Of a stretch of 64,000 nt of DNA, positions 26,619 through 36,900 are shown in pieces. The stretch covers positions 1 through 64,000 of the forward strand of contig CAIFEB010000004.1 in NCBI GenBank assembly GCA_903789375.1, read 5' to 3'. Within the stretch, counting starts at the first letter, position 1. Each line of letters starts with the position of its first letter. Origin of the DNA: an uncultured Eggerthellaceae bacterium. Lineage in GTDB: Bacteria > Actinomycetota > Coriobacteriia > Coriobacteriales > Eggerthellaceae. The notes under the pieces were generated by a model, which did not search any database, was not told where the DNA came from, and saw nothing but the letters and a program-made list of their open reading frames with translations. The position numbers and the translations under genes are program-made.

Positions 26619-29600
26619 CTACTCGGCGTTCTTCAGCGCGTGCTCGAGCTTCTGACTGATGACCTTGGTCACGCCGTCGGACTGCATGGACACGCCGAAC
26701 AGTACGTCGGCCATCTCCATCGTACGCCGTTGGTGCGTGATCATGATGAACTGCGTCGTGGAACGCAGCGAATCGATGTAGGCGACGAGCCGGCGCAGGT
26801 TCGTGTCGTCGAGCGCCGCCTCGACCTCGTCCAAGATGTAGAACGGGGTCGCACGCGTGCGGTACACGGCGAACAGAAGCGCCATGGCCGTGAGCGACTT
26901 CTCGCCGCCCGACATGAGCGACATCTTGGTGATGCGCTTGCCACGCGGCTGCGCCTCCACCTCCACGCCGGTGTGCTCCATGTCGTCGGGGTCCTCGAGC
27001 ACAAGCCGCGCCGATCCGCCCGGGAACAACGTGGAGAAGATTTCGCCGAAGTCCTTGTTGACCTGGTCATACGTGCGCTCGAAATCGTCCTTCATGCGCC
27101 GATCGATGGCGCGCGTGATCCGCCCGAGCGACCGCGTGGCGCTCTCCATGTCGTGCAGCTGCCCCGCCATGAAGTCGTAGCGCTTCTTCAGCTGCTCGTA
27201 CTCCGCGGCGGCGTCGGGGTTGATGGCGCCCATCTTCTTGATACGCCGCGTGAGCGTGGCCACCTGGTCCTCGACGCTCGTGCGATTCTCGGGCGCGGCC
27301 AGCTCCTTGGCGCGGTCGAGCGGCGTTGCGCAGTCCTCCGTGATGACGCGGACGGCTTCGTCGACGCGCACCTCGAGCCGGCCCTTCTCGACGCGTGTCT
27401 GGTTCATGCGCTCGATCGTGGCGTCGAGGCGCGAGCGGGCGGTCTTCGCCTCCTCGCGCGCGGCGGCCTCGGAGCGGCGCACGTCCTGCGACGCCGATTC
27501 CGCCTCGTCGATGGCGTCGTCGAGTGAGCGCAGGCGGCGGCGCAGCTCGGAGGCCAAAAGTTCGATGCCGTCGGCCAGCGGCACGGCGCGACGCTCCACG
27601 GCGTGCTTGACGGCGATAGTCGCTCGCGAGGAGCGCTCCGACGCGATGCCGCGGTCGATGTCGGCCGCGCGAGTGTCCACCATGCGCGACGCGTACGCGC
27701 GCCGCTCCTTGAGCTGGGCGGCTTCGAGCTTGGCCTGCGTGAGCTCGTCGGCGAGGCGGCCCGCCTCGCGGCGCAGCGGCGCCACGCGCTGGGCGGCCTC
27801 CTCCTGGTCCTGGGCCATGCGCTTGAGCGATTCCTCCAGCTGCCCGATGGTCGCCTCGACCGCCTCGACGTCGGGGCGCAGCTTCTCGACGGCTGACTTC
27901 GCCTCGGTGCGCTGGCGCTCGATGCTCTCGAGCTCGCTGGTGGCGGAGGCGAGCCGCTTCTCCGCACGCTCGAAGTCCTGACGGGCTGAGCGGGCCGTGC
28001 CCTGCTGGGCGGCCAGGCGCTGGCTCGCCTTGAGGCTTTCGGTCTGCGCGGCGCGGTACGTCTCCTCGGCTTCGGCCGCCGCCTGCGCCGTGCGGTCGCG
28101 CTCGGCCTCGGCCTCCTTCAGGCGTCCGCGCAGCTCCTCGAGCCGCCGTTCGCGGGCGAGCGCGCCCTCGTGCTGTTCGGGCTGGGCGCCGAGCACCTGC
28201 ACCTTGCCGGACGGCCACACGATGCAGCCGTCCTCCGAAGCGAAGCGCAGGCCGCTTTCGTCCTGCTCGTGCGCGGCGAAGGCGTCATCGCGCGTGGCGC
28301 ACACGACGATGTCGCCGAGAAGCGCCTCGACGGCGCCCCGGGCCGATTCGGGGTACGAGAGCTCGTCCACGAGCGCGCGGCCCGCCGAACAGGCGCGCGC
28401 CTGGGGCGCCTTGCTCGCATGGTCTGCCGCACGCGCGACGAGGGCCACGTCGCCGACGCGGCCTTCCCGCTGCACAGCGGCCGCCACGGTGCGCGCTCCC
28501 TGCGCGTCAGCCACCGACACCGCCTCGGCATCGGCGCCCAGAAGCCGCTCGATGAGCGATTCGAGCCCCGTCGGCGCCTTGATCGCCTGCGCCACGGGCG
28601 CGAGGTCACCTCCCACGACTTCGGCGTTGTCCAGAAGCCAGAGCAGCGCGGGATCTTCGGCCGCTGCGGCGCGCTGCGCAGTTTCGACCGCGCGAATCTC
28701 GGAGGCGAGCACGCGCACGGCGTCCGCCGCCTCATCGCGCGCCGCACGCGCGGCATCGCGCTCCGAGAACGCCTGCGCCATCGTGTCCTTGGCGGATTTC
28801 TCCTCGGCCTGCAAGCGCTCCAAGCTGGCCTGCGCATGCTCGCGGGCGGTCTTCAGGCCCTCGAACTCGCCGCGTGCGGCGTCGAGCGATTCCTCGAGCT
28901 CCACCCGGCGGGCTTCGACGAGCTTCTCGCGCGCGACGCCGCTCGACAGGCTGTCGGCGAGCTGGGCGCGTTTGCGCTGCTGGGCGTCGCGCTCGCGTTC
29001 GGTGCGCTTGAGCGCCGAAGCCAGGTTGTCCGCCTCGTGCTCGGCCTCCTGGCGCTTGCGGGACGCCTCTTTGCGCTTCTGCGCGAGCTCGCCCGCCCGC
29101 GCGTCGGCCTTCTTGAACGCCTCGTCCGCCTGCGCGAACTGGGCGCGCGCCTCGTCGAGCTCGCGTCTGGCCGCCGCGCGCTTGGCCGCCGCCTCTTCGA
29201 GCGAGATCTGCAGGTCGGCCGCATAGCTCTGAGCCGCACGCCGCCGCTCGCGCACGAGGCGCTCGGCGCTGTCAAGACGCTCGGCCGCCTGCGAGGCGCG
29301 CCGCTGCGCCCGCGCGAGCGCACCCGCGTCGGCGCTCCCCTTCTGGATGACCGCCTGCAGCGAGGCGATGGTGCGCTCGTGTTCGCCCACTTCGCCGCGC
29401 GCGGCCTTAACGGCTCCGGCCAGCTCCTTCTCCTGGGCGCACACGGCATCCCACGACTGCTGCAACCGGCGCAGGTCGTCCACGGCCAGCACGAGCTTGG
29501 CCTGCGCGAGCTCGCCGGACGCCTCCTCGTACGCGCGGGCCCGCTTTGCCTTGCGCTCGAGCGGCTTGAGCTGGCGTTCCAGCTCGGAGGCAACGTCGCG

Positions 29601-30173
29601 CACGCGCGCGAGCGAGTTGTCCATCTTCTCCAGTTTGCGCAGGCTCTTCTCCTTGCGCTGCTTGTGCTTGAGAACGCCGGCCGCCTCCTCGATGAGGGCG
29701 CGGCGGTCCTGGGGACTGGACTGCAGGATGGAGTCGAGGCTGCCCTGGGAGATGATCGAGTGCGTGCCGGTGCCAAGGCCCGAGTCGTGCAGGATGTCGA
29801 GCACGTCCATACGGCGCGCGATCGTGCCGTTGATCAGGTACTCCGACTCGCCCGAGCGATACATGCGCCGCGTGATGGCCACCTCGTCGAAATCGACCGG
29901 CAGCGTGCGGTCGGAGTTGTCGAGCACGAGGTCGACCTCGGCGACCGACACCGGCTTGCGCGCGGACGATCCCGAGAAGATGATGTCCTCCATGGACTGG
30001 CCGCGCAGGTGCCGCGCGTTGCGCTCGCCGAGCACCCACAGCACGGCGTCGGAGATGTTGGACTTGCCCGACCCGTTGGGGCCGACGATGGCCGTGATGC
30101 CCGGTTCGAGCGACAGGACGCTGCGATCGGCAAACGATTTGAATCCCTTGAGCGCCAGCGACTTCAGATACAT
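26619..30173 (-). CDS. smc: Chromosome segregation protein SMC
   Basis: 1,184 residues, full length for bacterial SMC. The N-terminal head has MYLKSLALKGFKSFA and Walker A GPNGSGKSN. Two long coiled coils flank a hinge (about 500-660, around LLDNAEVVGGDLAPV to GDIVVCATRDDAF). The C-terminal head has the signature LMSGGEKSLTAMALLFA and Walker B FYILDEVEAALDD. It organises and segregates the chromosome with ScpA/ScpB, which are not in this window. Gene order rnc-smc-ftsY is the usual one. It begins immediately after the rnc stop codon. Confidence 0.97.
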   Translation of the reverse strand: MYLKSLALKGFKSFADRSVLSLEPGITAIVGPNGSGKSNISDAVLWVLGERNARHLRGQSMEDIIFSGSSARKPVSVAEVDLVLDNSDRTLPVDFDEVAITRRMYRSGESEYLINGTIARRMDVLDILHDSGLGTGTHSIISQGSLDSILQSSPQDRRALIEEAAGVLKHKQRKEKSLRKLEKMDNSLARVRDVASELERQLKPLERKAKRARAYEEASGELAQAKLVLAVDDLRRLQQSWDAVCAQEKELAGAVKAARGEVGEHERTIASLQAVIQKGSADAGALARAQRRASQAAERLDSAERLVRERRRAAQSYAADLQISLEEAAAKRAAARRELDEARAQFAQADEAFKKADARAGELAQKRKEASRKRQEAEHEADNLASALKRTERERDAQQRKRAQLADSLSSGVAREKLVEARRVELEESLDAARGEFEGLKTAREHAQASLERLQAEEKSAKDTMAQAFSERDAARAARDEAADAVRVLASEIRAVETAQRAAAAEDPALLWLLDNAEVVGGDLAPVAQAIKAPTGLESLIERLLGADAEAVSVADAQGARTVAAAVQREGRVGDVALVARAADHASKAPQARACSAGRALVDELSYPESARGAVEALLGDIVVCATRDDAFAAHEQDESGLRFASEDGCIVWPSGKVQVLGAQPEQHEGALARERRLEELRGRLKEAEAERDRTAQAAAEAEETYRAAQTESLKASQRLAAQQGTARSARQDFERAEKRLASATSELESIERQRTEAKSAVEKLRPDVEAVEATIGQLEESLKRMAQDQEEAAQRVAPLRREAGRLADELTQAKLEAAQLKERRAYASRMVDTRAADIDRGIASERSSRATIAVKHAVERRAVPLADGIELLASELRRRLRSLDDAIDEAESASQDVRRSEAAAREEAKTARSRLDATIERMNQTRVEKGRLEVRVDEAVRVITEDCATPLDRAKELAAPENRTSVEDQVATLTRRIKKMGAINPDAAAEYEQLKKRYDFMAGQLHDMESATRSLGRITRAIDRRMKDDFERTYDQVNKDFGEIFSTLFPGGSARLVLEDPDDMEHTGVEVEAQPRGKRITKMSLMSGGEKSLTAMALLFAVYRTRATPFYILDEVEAALDDTNLRRLVAYIDSLRSTTQFIMITHQRRTMEMADVLFGVSMQSDGVTKVISQKLEHALKNAE

Positions 30174-31136
30174 CTACCGGGTGCTCCCGTTTCCCTCGTC
30201 GTGTCCGCTCTCGGCGGCATCGTCGGCATGCTTGCGCTTGCGGCCGGCCTTGCGGCGCGCCTTCTGCTGCGCCTTCTTGACCTTGGCCTGCGCGGCTGCC
30301 ACCTGCTTCTCGGCGCGGGCCTGGGCGTCGGCCACCTGCTTCTCGGCGCGGGCCTGGGCGTCGGCCACCTGCTTTTCGGCCTTGCTCTGGGCGCTGGCCA
30401 GCTGCTTTTCGGCGGAGTCCGTCCCGTCGACGCCGATGCCGAAGAACTCGGTCAGCCGCGCGAGTGTGCTCTTGGCCGCCTGGCTTTCGGCTTCCTTCTT
30501 CGTGCGCCCCGTGCCGCTGGCGAGCCCGCGGCTGCCGGCGAACACCTGCGCGACGAACGTGCGGTCGTGCGGCGGCCCCTGGGTGTCGATGAGCTTGTAG
30601 GTGGGCGTGATGCCGTCCTCCTGCAGCTTCTCCTGCAGGGCGCTCTTGGGGTTCTCGGGCTCGGAGGCGAGCTCGATGGTCATGCGCGGGATGAGCGTGC
30701 GCTCGATGAACGCGCGCGCCGCCTCCATGCCGCCGTCCAGGTAGAGCGCGGCGACGATGGCCTCGTAGACGTTCTCGAGCGCGGAGTGCAGACCGCGCTT
30801 GCCCGTGCCCTTCTCCGAGGAGCCGAAGACGATGACGTCGCCGAAGCCGAGCTCCTGGCCCACTTCCGACAGGCAGGCGCCCGACACGAGCGCCACCTTG
30901 ATGCGCGTGAGCCCGCCCTCGTCGAGTTCGTGGTAGCGGTGGAACGCGATGGACGCGACGATGGCGCCCAGGATGCTGTCGCCCAGGAATTCCAGGCGTT
31001 CGTATGAGTACTTGACCGGTCTGCCCTCGGTGGCCGAGGGGTGTGTGATGGCGCTCAGGAGCAGCTGTTCGTTTTCGAACTGGTAGCCGATGATCTCCTG
31101 CGCGCGGGCCAGTTTGGCCCTTTGCTCGTCGTTCAC
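30174..31136 (-). CDS. rnc: Ribonuclease III with repeat-rich C-terminal tail
   Basis: 320 residues, about 85 longer than usual. The catalytic domain (1-150) carries the signature ERLEFLGDS (47-55) and ENVYEAIVAALYLDGG. The dsRNA-binding domain lies at about 163-232. After it come four 11-residue repeats of the type EKQVADAQARA (243-286) and a Lys/Arg-rich stretch, then a charged C-terminus. The repeat would form a coiled coil, and the basic part may add RNA binding. The GTG at 31136 is chosen because GGAAAGGCAGAA precedes it and the family start (NDEQRAKL) follows. It processes rRNA and other dsRNA. Confidence 0.95.
   Translation of the reverse strand: MNDEQRAKLARAQEIIGYQFENEQLLLSAITHPSATEGRPVKYSYERLEFLGDSILGAIVASIAFHRYHELDEGGLTRIKVALVSGACLSEVGQELGFGDVIVFGSSEKGTGKRGLHSALENVYEAIVAALYLDGGMEAARAFIERTLIPRMTIELASEPENPKSALQEKLQEDGITPTYKLIDTQGPPHDRTFVAQVFAGSRGLASGTGRTKKEAESQAAKSTLARLTEFFGIGVDGTDSAEKQLASAQSKAEKQVADAQARAEKQVADAQARAEKQVAAAQAKVKKAQQKARRKAGRKRKHADDAAESGHDEGNGSTR
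30300..30398. repeat. 33-bp tandem repeat inside rnc
   Basis: Two identical 33-bp units (30300-30332 and 30333-30365) and a diverged third (30366-30398) encode the 11-residue repeats of the RNase III tail. The identity of two neighbouring units suggests recent duplication by slippage. Confidence 0.9.
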
Positions 31137-31419
31137 GGGTATTCTGCCTTTCCGGCGGCAAATCAACGCGGACGATCGGTTCCTGGCGGAAGCCGATCGT
31201 TCGCGCTATTCGCTTCGAGCCTGTTCGCTTGCGATTTGCACGCGCCATCCGGCGCGCGCCTTCTCTCCTTTTCTTACTGTAACCGCACGTCGCACGCTTG
31301 CGCGCATCCGTTTGGAAACCGTTTTAGTTCCGTTTTGCGTCTGCGCCTGCAGACGGGGCGCCGCACTCGATGCGCGCCCGGAGGCGGGAGCTGCCGCTTC
31401 TCCGCCTGCCGGGCAACGC

Positions 31420-32451
31420 CTATTCCGCAGCCTGCGCAGCCGCTTCCGCACCACGCGCACGGTCGGCGGCCACCTCCTGCGCGATGACGCCGGCCACGTC
31501 CTCGCGCACGATGCGCGCCGTCGTGAGCACGCCGTTCTTCACCGCTTCGGCGTTCGATGAGCCATGCCCCACGAGCAGGGCGCCCTTGACACCCAGGAGC
31601 GGCGCGCCGCCGAATGTGTCGGGGTTGACGCTCTTCTTCAGGTCGGACAGCCCGCCCATCATCGTGGCGGCGCCGAGCTTCGTGAGCGCGGACTTGGTCA
31701 TGATGCGCTTGATCTCGCCGAACAGCACCTTCGCCGTGCCCTCGATCGTCTTCAGGCAGACGTTTCCGGTGAAGCCGTCGCAGACGATGACGTCGTAGGT
31801 GCCCGCCATGACGTCGCGGCCCTCGGCGTTGCCGGCGAAGGCCGGCAGCTCGCTTTTCAGCAGGGCGTACGTTTCCTGGGCGAACTTGGAGCCCTTCGTC
31901 TCCTCCTCGCCGATGTTCAGCAGAGCCACGCGCGGGTCGGACACGCCGACGATGCGCTCGGTGAAGATCTGCGCCATGCGGGCGAACTGCAAAAGGTACT
32001 CCGGCTTGCAGTCGGCGTTGGCGCCCACGTCGCACATGACGACCGGCTTGGAGGGACACGGCACGATGGTGGCGAGCGCCGGACGCGCGACGCCCTTGAT
32101 GCGGCCCATGACGAGCGTGCCCGCGGCCAGGCAGGCGCCGGTCGAGCCGGCCGAGAAGAATCCCTGGGCCTGTTCTTCCTTCACCAGCCGGCAGCCCACG
32201 ACGATCGACGAGTCCTTCTTCTTGCGCACCGCGTTGGCGGGGTGTTCGCCCATCGTGATGACCTGGGTGGTCGCGCGTGCTGTGCAGCGCTCGTGGGACG
32301 CGGCGAACGGCTCCACCACGTCGGCGGGGCCGCACAGCACGATGCTCACGTCATCCGTCTGGGCAAGCGCCTTGTCGCAGCCTTCGAGCACCACGCCGGG
32401 CGCGTTGTCGCCGCCGAGCGCGTCGACCGCGACCGTAACCATGTCCGACAT
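31420..32451 (-). CDS. plsX: Phosphate acyltransferase PlsX
   Basis: 343 residues. It converts acyl-ACP to acyl-phosphate for phospholipid synthesis by PlsY. The N-terminal VAVDALGGDNAPG, FSAGSTGACLAAG, DVGANADCKPEYLLQFA and DGFTGNVCLKTIEG blocks are diagnostic. Gene order rpmF-plsX-rnc is common, although acpP is missing here. AAAGGAGGG precedes the ATG. The 283 bases between plsX and rnc hold no gene. Confidence 0.96.
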   Translation of the reverse strand: MSDMVTVAVDALGGDNAPGVVLEGCDKALAQTDDVSIVLCGPADVVEPFAASHERCTARATTQVITMGEHPANAVRKKKDSSIVVGCRLVKEEQAQGFFSAGSTGACLAAGTLVMGRIKGVARPALATIVPCPSKPVVMCDVGANADCKPEYLLQFARMAQIFTERIVGVSDPRVALLNIGEEETKGSKFAQETYALLKSELPAFAGNAEGRDVMAGTYDVIVCDGFTGNVCLKTIEGTAKVLFGEIKRIMTKSALTKLGAATMMGGLSDLKKSVNPDTFGGAPLLGVKGALLVGHGSSNAEAVKNGVLTTARIVREDVAGVIAQEVAADRARGAEAAAQAAE

Positions 32452-32472
32452 TCGAACCCTCCTTTACAAAAG

Positions 32473-32507
32473 AAGCCTCCCGCCCAAACTGCTGGTGCGG
32501 GAGGCTT
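32473..32507 (-). terminator. Terminator or attenuator between rpmF and plsX
   Basis: AAGCCTCCCGC (32473-32483) pairs perfectly with GCGGGAGGCTT (32497-32507). On the minus strand CTTTTGT follows, so part of the rpmF transcript should stop here, giving more L32 than PlsX. Confidence 0.78.
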
Positions 32508-32538
32508 TTCCATGCGTTGGAACGATGATCGCCGACGG

Positions 32539-32718
32539 TTATTCCGTCTCGATGACCTCGCGATCCTTGTAGTAGCCGCAGTTCGGGCACACGCGATGCG
32601 GAAGCTTCACCTCGCCGCACTGCGGGCACACGGAACGCGACGGCGCGTCGATGCGGTCGTGCGAACTCCGACGGGTATGCGTACGAATACGGCCCATGCG
32701 TTGTTTAGGTACAGCCAT
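32539..32718 (-). CDS. rpmF: 50S ribosomal protein bL32
   Basis: A 59-residue ORF. It starts MAVPKQRMGRIRTHTRRSSH, the L32 N-terminus, and has two zinc-knuckle pairs, CPQC and CPNC, so it is the zinc-binding (C+) form. The stop is TAA at 32539-32541. It lies directly upstream of plsX, a conserved gene pair in bacteria. Confidence 0.96.
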   Translation of the reverse strand: MAVPKQRMGRIRTHTRRSSHDRIDAPSRSVCPQCGEVKLPHRVCPNCGYYKDREVIETE

Positions 32719-32784
32719 GTCTCTCTATCTCCTTCGCTAAGCCGCTTCGCGGCGCATTGATGATTCACAAACATGCGAGGTGAT

Positions 32785-32813
32785 ATACTATCAAACCAAC
32801 CTCATCTGCGCAA
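32785..32813 (-). promoter_or_regulatory. rpmF-plsX promoter
   Basis: TTGCGC (32808-32813, minus strand), a 17-base spacer and TAGTAT (32785-32790) give a reasonable promoter about 67 bases before rpmF. The same A+T-rich patch reads TTCACA-16-TACTAT on the plus strand and may drive the divergent membrane protein gene. Confidence 0.55.
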
Positions 32814-32953
32814 TCGCCGCACAGAGCATTCACAATTATCGCGTGACCTGCGCGCTGGGGCCCCGATGCGCTTCGCAAAGAGATCCGCACTGCGCGATGC
32901 GTCGAAGCAACGCACGCGTATGACGACGGAACGACCTCCTCCGGAAAGGATCC

Positions 32954-33598
32954 ATGATGTCCGCACAACCGAACCCCCGCCCCGCCCCCACGACAGCCGA
33001 CGAAACCGGCGCGGAGCACGTCGCTGCCGCCACCGCTAAGCAGCCTGATGGCGTGACCGCGCCCGCCGTCCCGGCAACGAGCCAGCGCGATGACGCGAAA
33101 ACGCCCCGCACCCGCGGCCAGCGCGCACGTTCCAAAGCCCAGCACGTCGCCGGCTGGACGCGGCTCGTCGCGGGCCTCCCCGCCATCGCCCTGTTCGTAT
33201 GCTCGGTCGTTTTGGTAGTTCGCACGACGGTGAGCGCGTTCGAGGCCACGGCGGAAGCCGCCGTCGGCAAGATCGCCGGCACCGAGCTTGCCATCGAGTA
33301 CGTTGAGTACGCCGACCTGTTCCTTCTGGCCGTCGTGCTCTACATCATGGCGCTCGGCCTGTTCACGCTGTTCATCACCGACAAAATCCCGTTGCCGAGC
33401 TGGCTTGAGTTCAACGACTTCGACGATCTGAAGGAACGCCTCGTGAGCGTCATCGTCGTCATGCTCGGCGTGTACTTCCTGGGCGTCGTGCTCAATGGCG
33501 AGCGCGGCATCGACCTGCTGTGGCTCGGACTCGCCATCGGCGCCGTCATCGCCGGCCTGACCGCCTTCGCACACCTCGTGTTCAAGGGCGGCGAATAG
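32954..33598 (+). CDS. YqhA/UPF0114 family membrane protein
   Basis: 214 residues. A charged, low-complexity N-terminal tail of about 65 residues precedes three or four membrane spans. The middle segments VEYADLFLLAVVLYIMALGLFTLFI and WLEFNDFDDLKERLVSVIVVML match the UPF0114 pattern (a DLFLL span, then a conserved D-DLK motif). Function of the family is not established. The long Pro/Ala-rich N-tail is unlike the short E. coli YqhA. GGAAAGGA precedes the ATG pair at 32954 and 32957. Confidence 0.82.
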   Translation: MMSAQPNPRPAPTTADETGAEHVAAATAKQPDGVTAPAVPATSQRDDAKTPRTRGQRARSKAQHVAGWTRLVAGLPAIALFVCSVVLVVRTTVSAFEATAEAAVGKIAGTELAIEYVEYADLFLLAVVLYIMALGLFTLFITDKIPLPSWLEFNDFDDLKERLVSVIVVMLGVYFLGVVLNGERGIDLLWLGLAIGAVIAGLTAFAHLVFKGGE

Positions 33599-33645
33599 GC
33601 GGAAAGCGGTAGGCGCAGAGCAAAATCCAGAGAGCTAGAAAAACA

Positions 33646-33681
33646 AAGCGGGCCGACGGCTTTCGAACCGTCGACCCGCTT
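33646..33681. terminator. Bidirectional terminator between UPF0114 gene and surface protein
   Basis: AAGCGGGCCGACGG (33646-33659) pairs with CCGTCGACCCGCTT (33668-33681) with one mismatch. The minus-strand tail is TTGTTTTT, so it ends the surface-protein gene best. The remaining bases 33682-33954 hold nothing recognisable except a palindrome GCAGGCGCGCCTGC at 33840-33853. Confidence 0.72.
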
Positions 33682-33954
33682 CTTGTATGCGCCCGCTCTA
33701 CGTGCGCCCGCGCCGAATGCATGCCGATGCCGCAAGCTCCCGTGCGGGGACGATGCTACGCTTCGCGAGACGCAAGCCCTTTCAACAGATACGCCCACGC
33801 AGGGCGCGGCCGCACCCGCGCAGAACGCACGCTGTTACTGCAGGCGCGCCTGCGCGGCTTCTCTGCGCAGCGCAGACTGTACCTACAGGTGCGCCCTTAC
33901 GGGATGCGAGCCGCCGCTGCGGCGTGCGCCCACGTGAGGCGCACGCCGGTTCGC

Positions 33955-36900
33955 TTAGCGGCGGCCGTGGCGCGCATGCGCACCGCGGCGTGCATTGCGG
34001 CGCTGCACCAGGGCGAACGCGATGCCCGCAATCGCTACCACCACGACGATGAGCGCCACGGTGGCGATCAGACGCAGCTGGTCGCCCGTCTGGGGCGCGT
34101 GGCTCGTCGCAGCCGCAGAGGAAGCCGCCGGAGCAGCGGTAGCAGCACCCGCCTCCGTCGTCGGCGTGTCGACGGCCGGCTGCTCAGGCGCGCTCGGCTG
34201 ATCCGGGTTCGTCGGCTGGTCAGGGGTTACCGGCTGGTCCGGATTGTCGGGCTGGTCGGGATTCACCGGCGGCGTGGCCGGCTTGGTCATCTTCACCGTG
34301 AAGCTCACGTTCGAGCTGGTGGGGTTCGCAGCATCGGAACCGTCAGCCCACTGCGTGCCGTTCCACGCGAACGAGTACGCACGCTGCGCGCCGCTCTGGC
34401 TGGTCGCGAGCGCTTTGAACATGCCCGAGACCTCGCCCGTCGTCGTGATCTGCGTGCCTTCGGCGACATCGGCCGACACGTTCACGGCCGGGATGATGAC
34501 CTTCATCCAGCGCGGACCCTGCGCGCCGTCCTGCACGCCCGCGCTCTCGACGATGCTCTTCAGGTCGGCGTACGTATGGATGCCCTCCGGGTCAGCCAGG
34601 GAGAAGCCGATGGTCGCCGTGTCGCCCTTGACGTTGACCGACGACACCTTGAACCCGGGCTCGAATCCTATCATCTCGATGTCCTTGTCCGAAAGCGAGC
34701 TGGGGAACGAAAGCCCCTCTCCCAGCTTCACCTTCGCCGTGAACCCGAAGTCGCGCACGTCGATGGCGATGGTCGACCCATCCGGGCTGCCGAACGACTG
34801 CTCGATGGCGTCCATCTGGCCGAGGATGTCCGTCGTGTCAATGGCGCTGACCATATCGAGCGTCGAGCCCACCGTCGTCTCGAAGACAGCGTCGTGCTCG
34901 GTGTCATGCGACCCGTCTGCGGTGCGCACGAGCATGTCGGCTGTGAGCTCGGACTGAACCGGCTCGGGCGCCTTGACCGTCAGCTGAATAGCATCGTCAC
35001 CGTCGGTTAGCACGACATCGCGGCCATCGGGCGTCTGCGTGCCCGTCCAGCGGAATGAGAAGTCCTTCTCGGTGCCGGCCGCAGACGTGGCCACAGCATC
35101 GAACGTGCCCGTGATCGTTCCCGTCATCGTGAGGTTCGTGCCGTCGGCGACGCTCTCGCCGACCACAACGCCCGGCACCGTCACTTTGAGCGTGTCGCCG
35201 AGCGCGTCGACCGCGTCTTTGAGCTGCTTGTAGTTGGTGATGCCGTCTTTGAGGCCCATCGTGACCGTGAGCACGTTGCCGTTCGCCGTCGCCGAATCGA
35301 TGGTGTAGGTGTTGGCGAACCCGTCGGTTACCAGCTTCTTCGCATCGATGCCCTGCGGGAACGAAAGCCCTTCAGGCAGCGTGAACGTCGCCGTGAACTT
35401 CGAGCTCAGGTCGGAGATTCTGATCGACGCGAACTCGGCCGGGTCGGTCTTGCCCATCAGCTCTTCGATGGAGGTCATCTGCGTCTTCACGCCCGTCGCA
35501 TCGATCGATCCCGTCACGTTGAGCTCAGAGCCGGGGAAGACGCCGATGACGTGCGTGTGCTCGGTGTCAGTGCCGGCGGCTTTGCGGTCGTCGCTGGTCG
35601 GGTTGGCCGGCAGGACCGTCGCCTGCATGTCGGCGCCCAGCTGCTCGTCGTACGGCTTCTTCACCAGGATCGTCTGCTGGATCGTGGTGTCATCTGTCGC
35701 CTGTACGTCCTTGCCGGCGGGGACCTGCTTTCCGTTCCACGTGAACGAGAAGTGCTTGACCTTGCCGCTCGTGCCCTGCGCAAGCGCGTTGAACGTGCCG
35801 GACACCTTTCCGATGGCTACCAGATTGTCGCCGTTCGTGACGGAGTCGCCGTCGAGCGACAGGCCCGGGATGGTGAGCTCGATGGCGTCGGTCATCGGGT
35901 CGAGCGCGCTCGCCGCACCCGCAGCAGAACCCGTCGAGTTGACGGCGTCTTTCAGCTGCTGGTAGGTGGTGAACGCCTGGCTGAGCTCGAACGTGATCGT
36001 GATGGTGTTACCGTCCGCAACGGCGCTCGTCACCTTGAAGCACGAGTCCAAGCCCTTCGCCTGCACCTGCGGATCCGCCGGCGCGACAACGCCGTCGGGT
36101 AGCGTGATCTTCGCCGTGAACGTCGAGGCGGCATTTGCCAGCTTGATGTTGGCCAGGTTGGAAGCGTCCTCGTTGAACTGTGACTCGATCGACTCCATCT
36201 GCGCCTTGATGGGCGCAACGTCGACGGCGCCCGTGAGCGAGAACGTGTTGCCGTCGCCCGGCGTCACCTTGAGCACGGACGTGCTGTCAGCCTGGCTGCC
36301 TTTGCCCGCGTCTCCCCACAGGTCACTATCGAGCTCGTTTTCGGCCGTGACGTTCTGGACGTCGGCGTTCTGCTTCCATTTCAGGTAGTAGATCGTGTCG
36401 CTCGTGATATCAGGGTTGTCGCCGTTGATCTTGAAGATCCCCCAAAACATGTGGTCGTCGAATCGGTAGCTCGCGCCCTCGCCCGCCGAGTCGGTGAACC
36501 AGCCATCGGCATCCGCGAGCTCAGATCCCATGAGGCTCGCGTCCGCCTTGCCGGGCGTCAGGTCGTTGTAGCTCACCGATCCCAGAAGCTCCCGCAGTTT
36601 CTGGTTGTACTGCGCCGTGGCCTTGAGGTAGGCAACCTCGCCGCCCGTCGCATCGTGCTCGATGGTGAACACGTCGGGGTTCTGCTTGAAGATGCTGTTG
36701 TCGGAGAACGTGCCGCCGTTCGCGGAGAAGCCCACGCGGTAGGCGTCCTGCGTGTACTGCGCGTACAGGTCCTTCTGCGTCTCGCCGGAAGCGAACGCAA
36801 GCGCGCTCGCGGCGTCAACCGTCTGGCCCGACCCGTCAAGGGCGGTGTTCCACGAGCTGAACTCCTTGCCCGGGATGTTGAAGGCGTCGTTCTGCTTGGC

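Noticed and set aside
22644-27527. A 1,600-codon open frame on the plus strand opposite the LRR gene, ffh, ftsY and smc
   Set aside because: It is antisense to four well-conserved genes, has strongly skewed composition and no family features; it arises from third-position G+C bias.
30300-30398. Direct repeats as a CRISPR or iteron array
   Set aside because: They are contiguous, in frame and inside the rnc coding region.
33682-33954. Short open frames between the terminator and the surface-protein stop
   Set aside because: Arg/Pro-rich frames in G+C-rich sequence without ribosome-binding sites.
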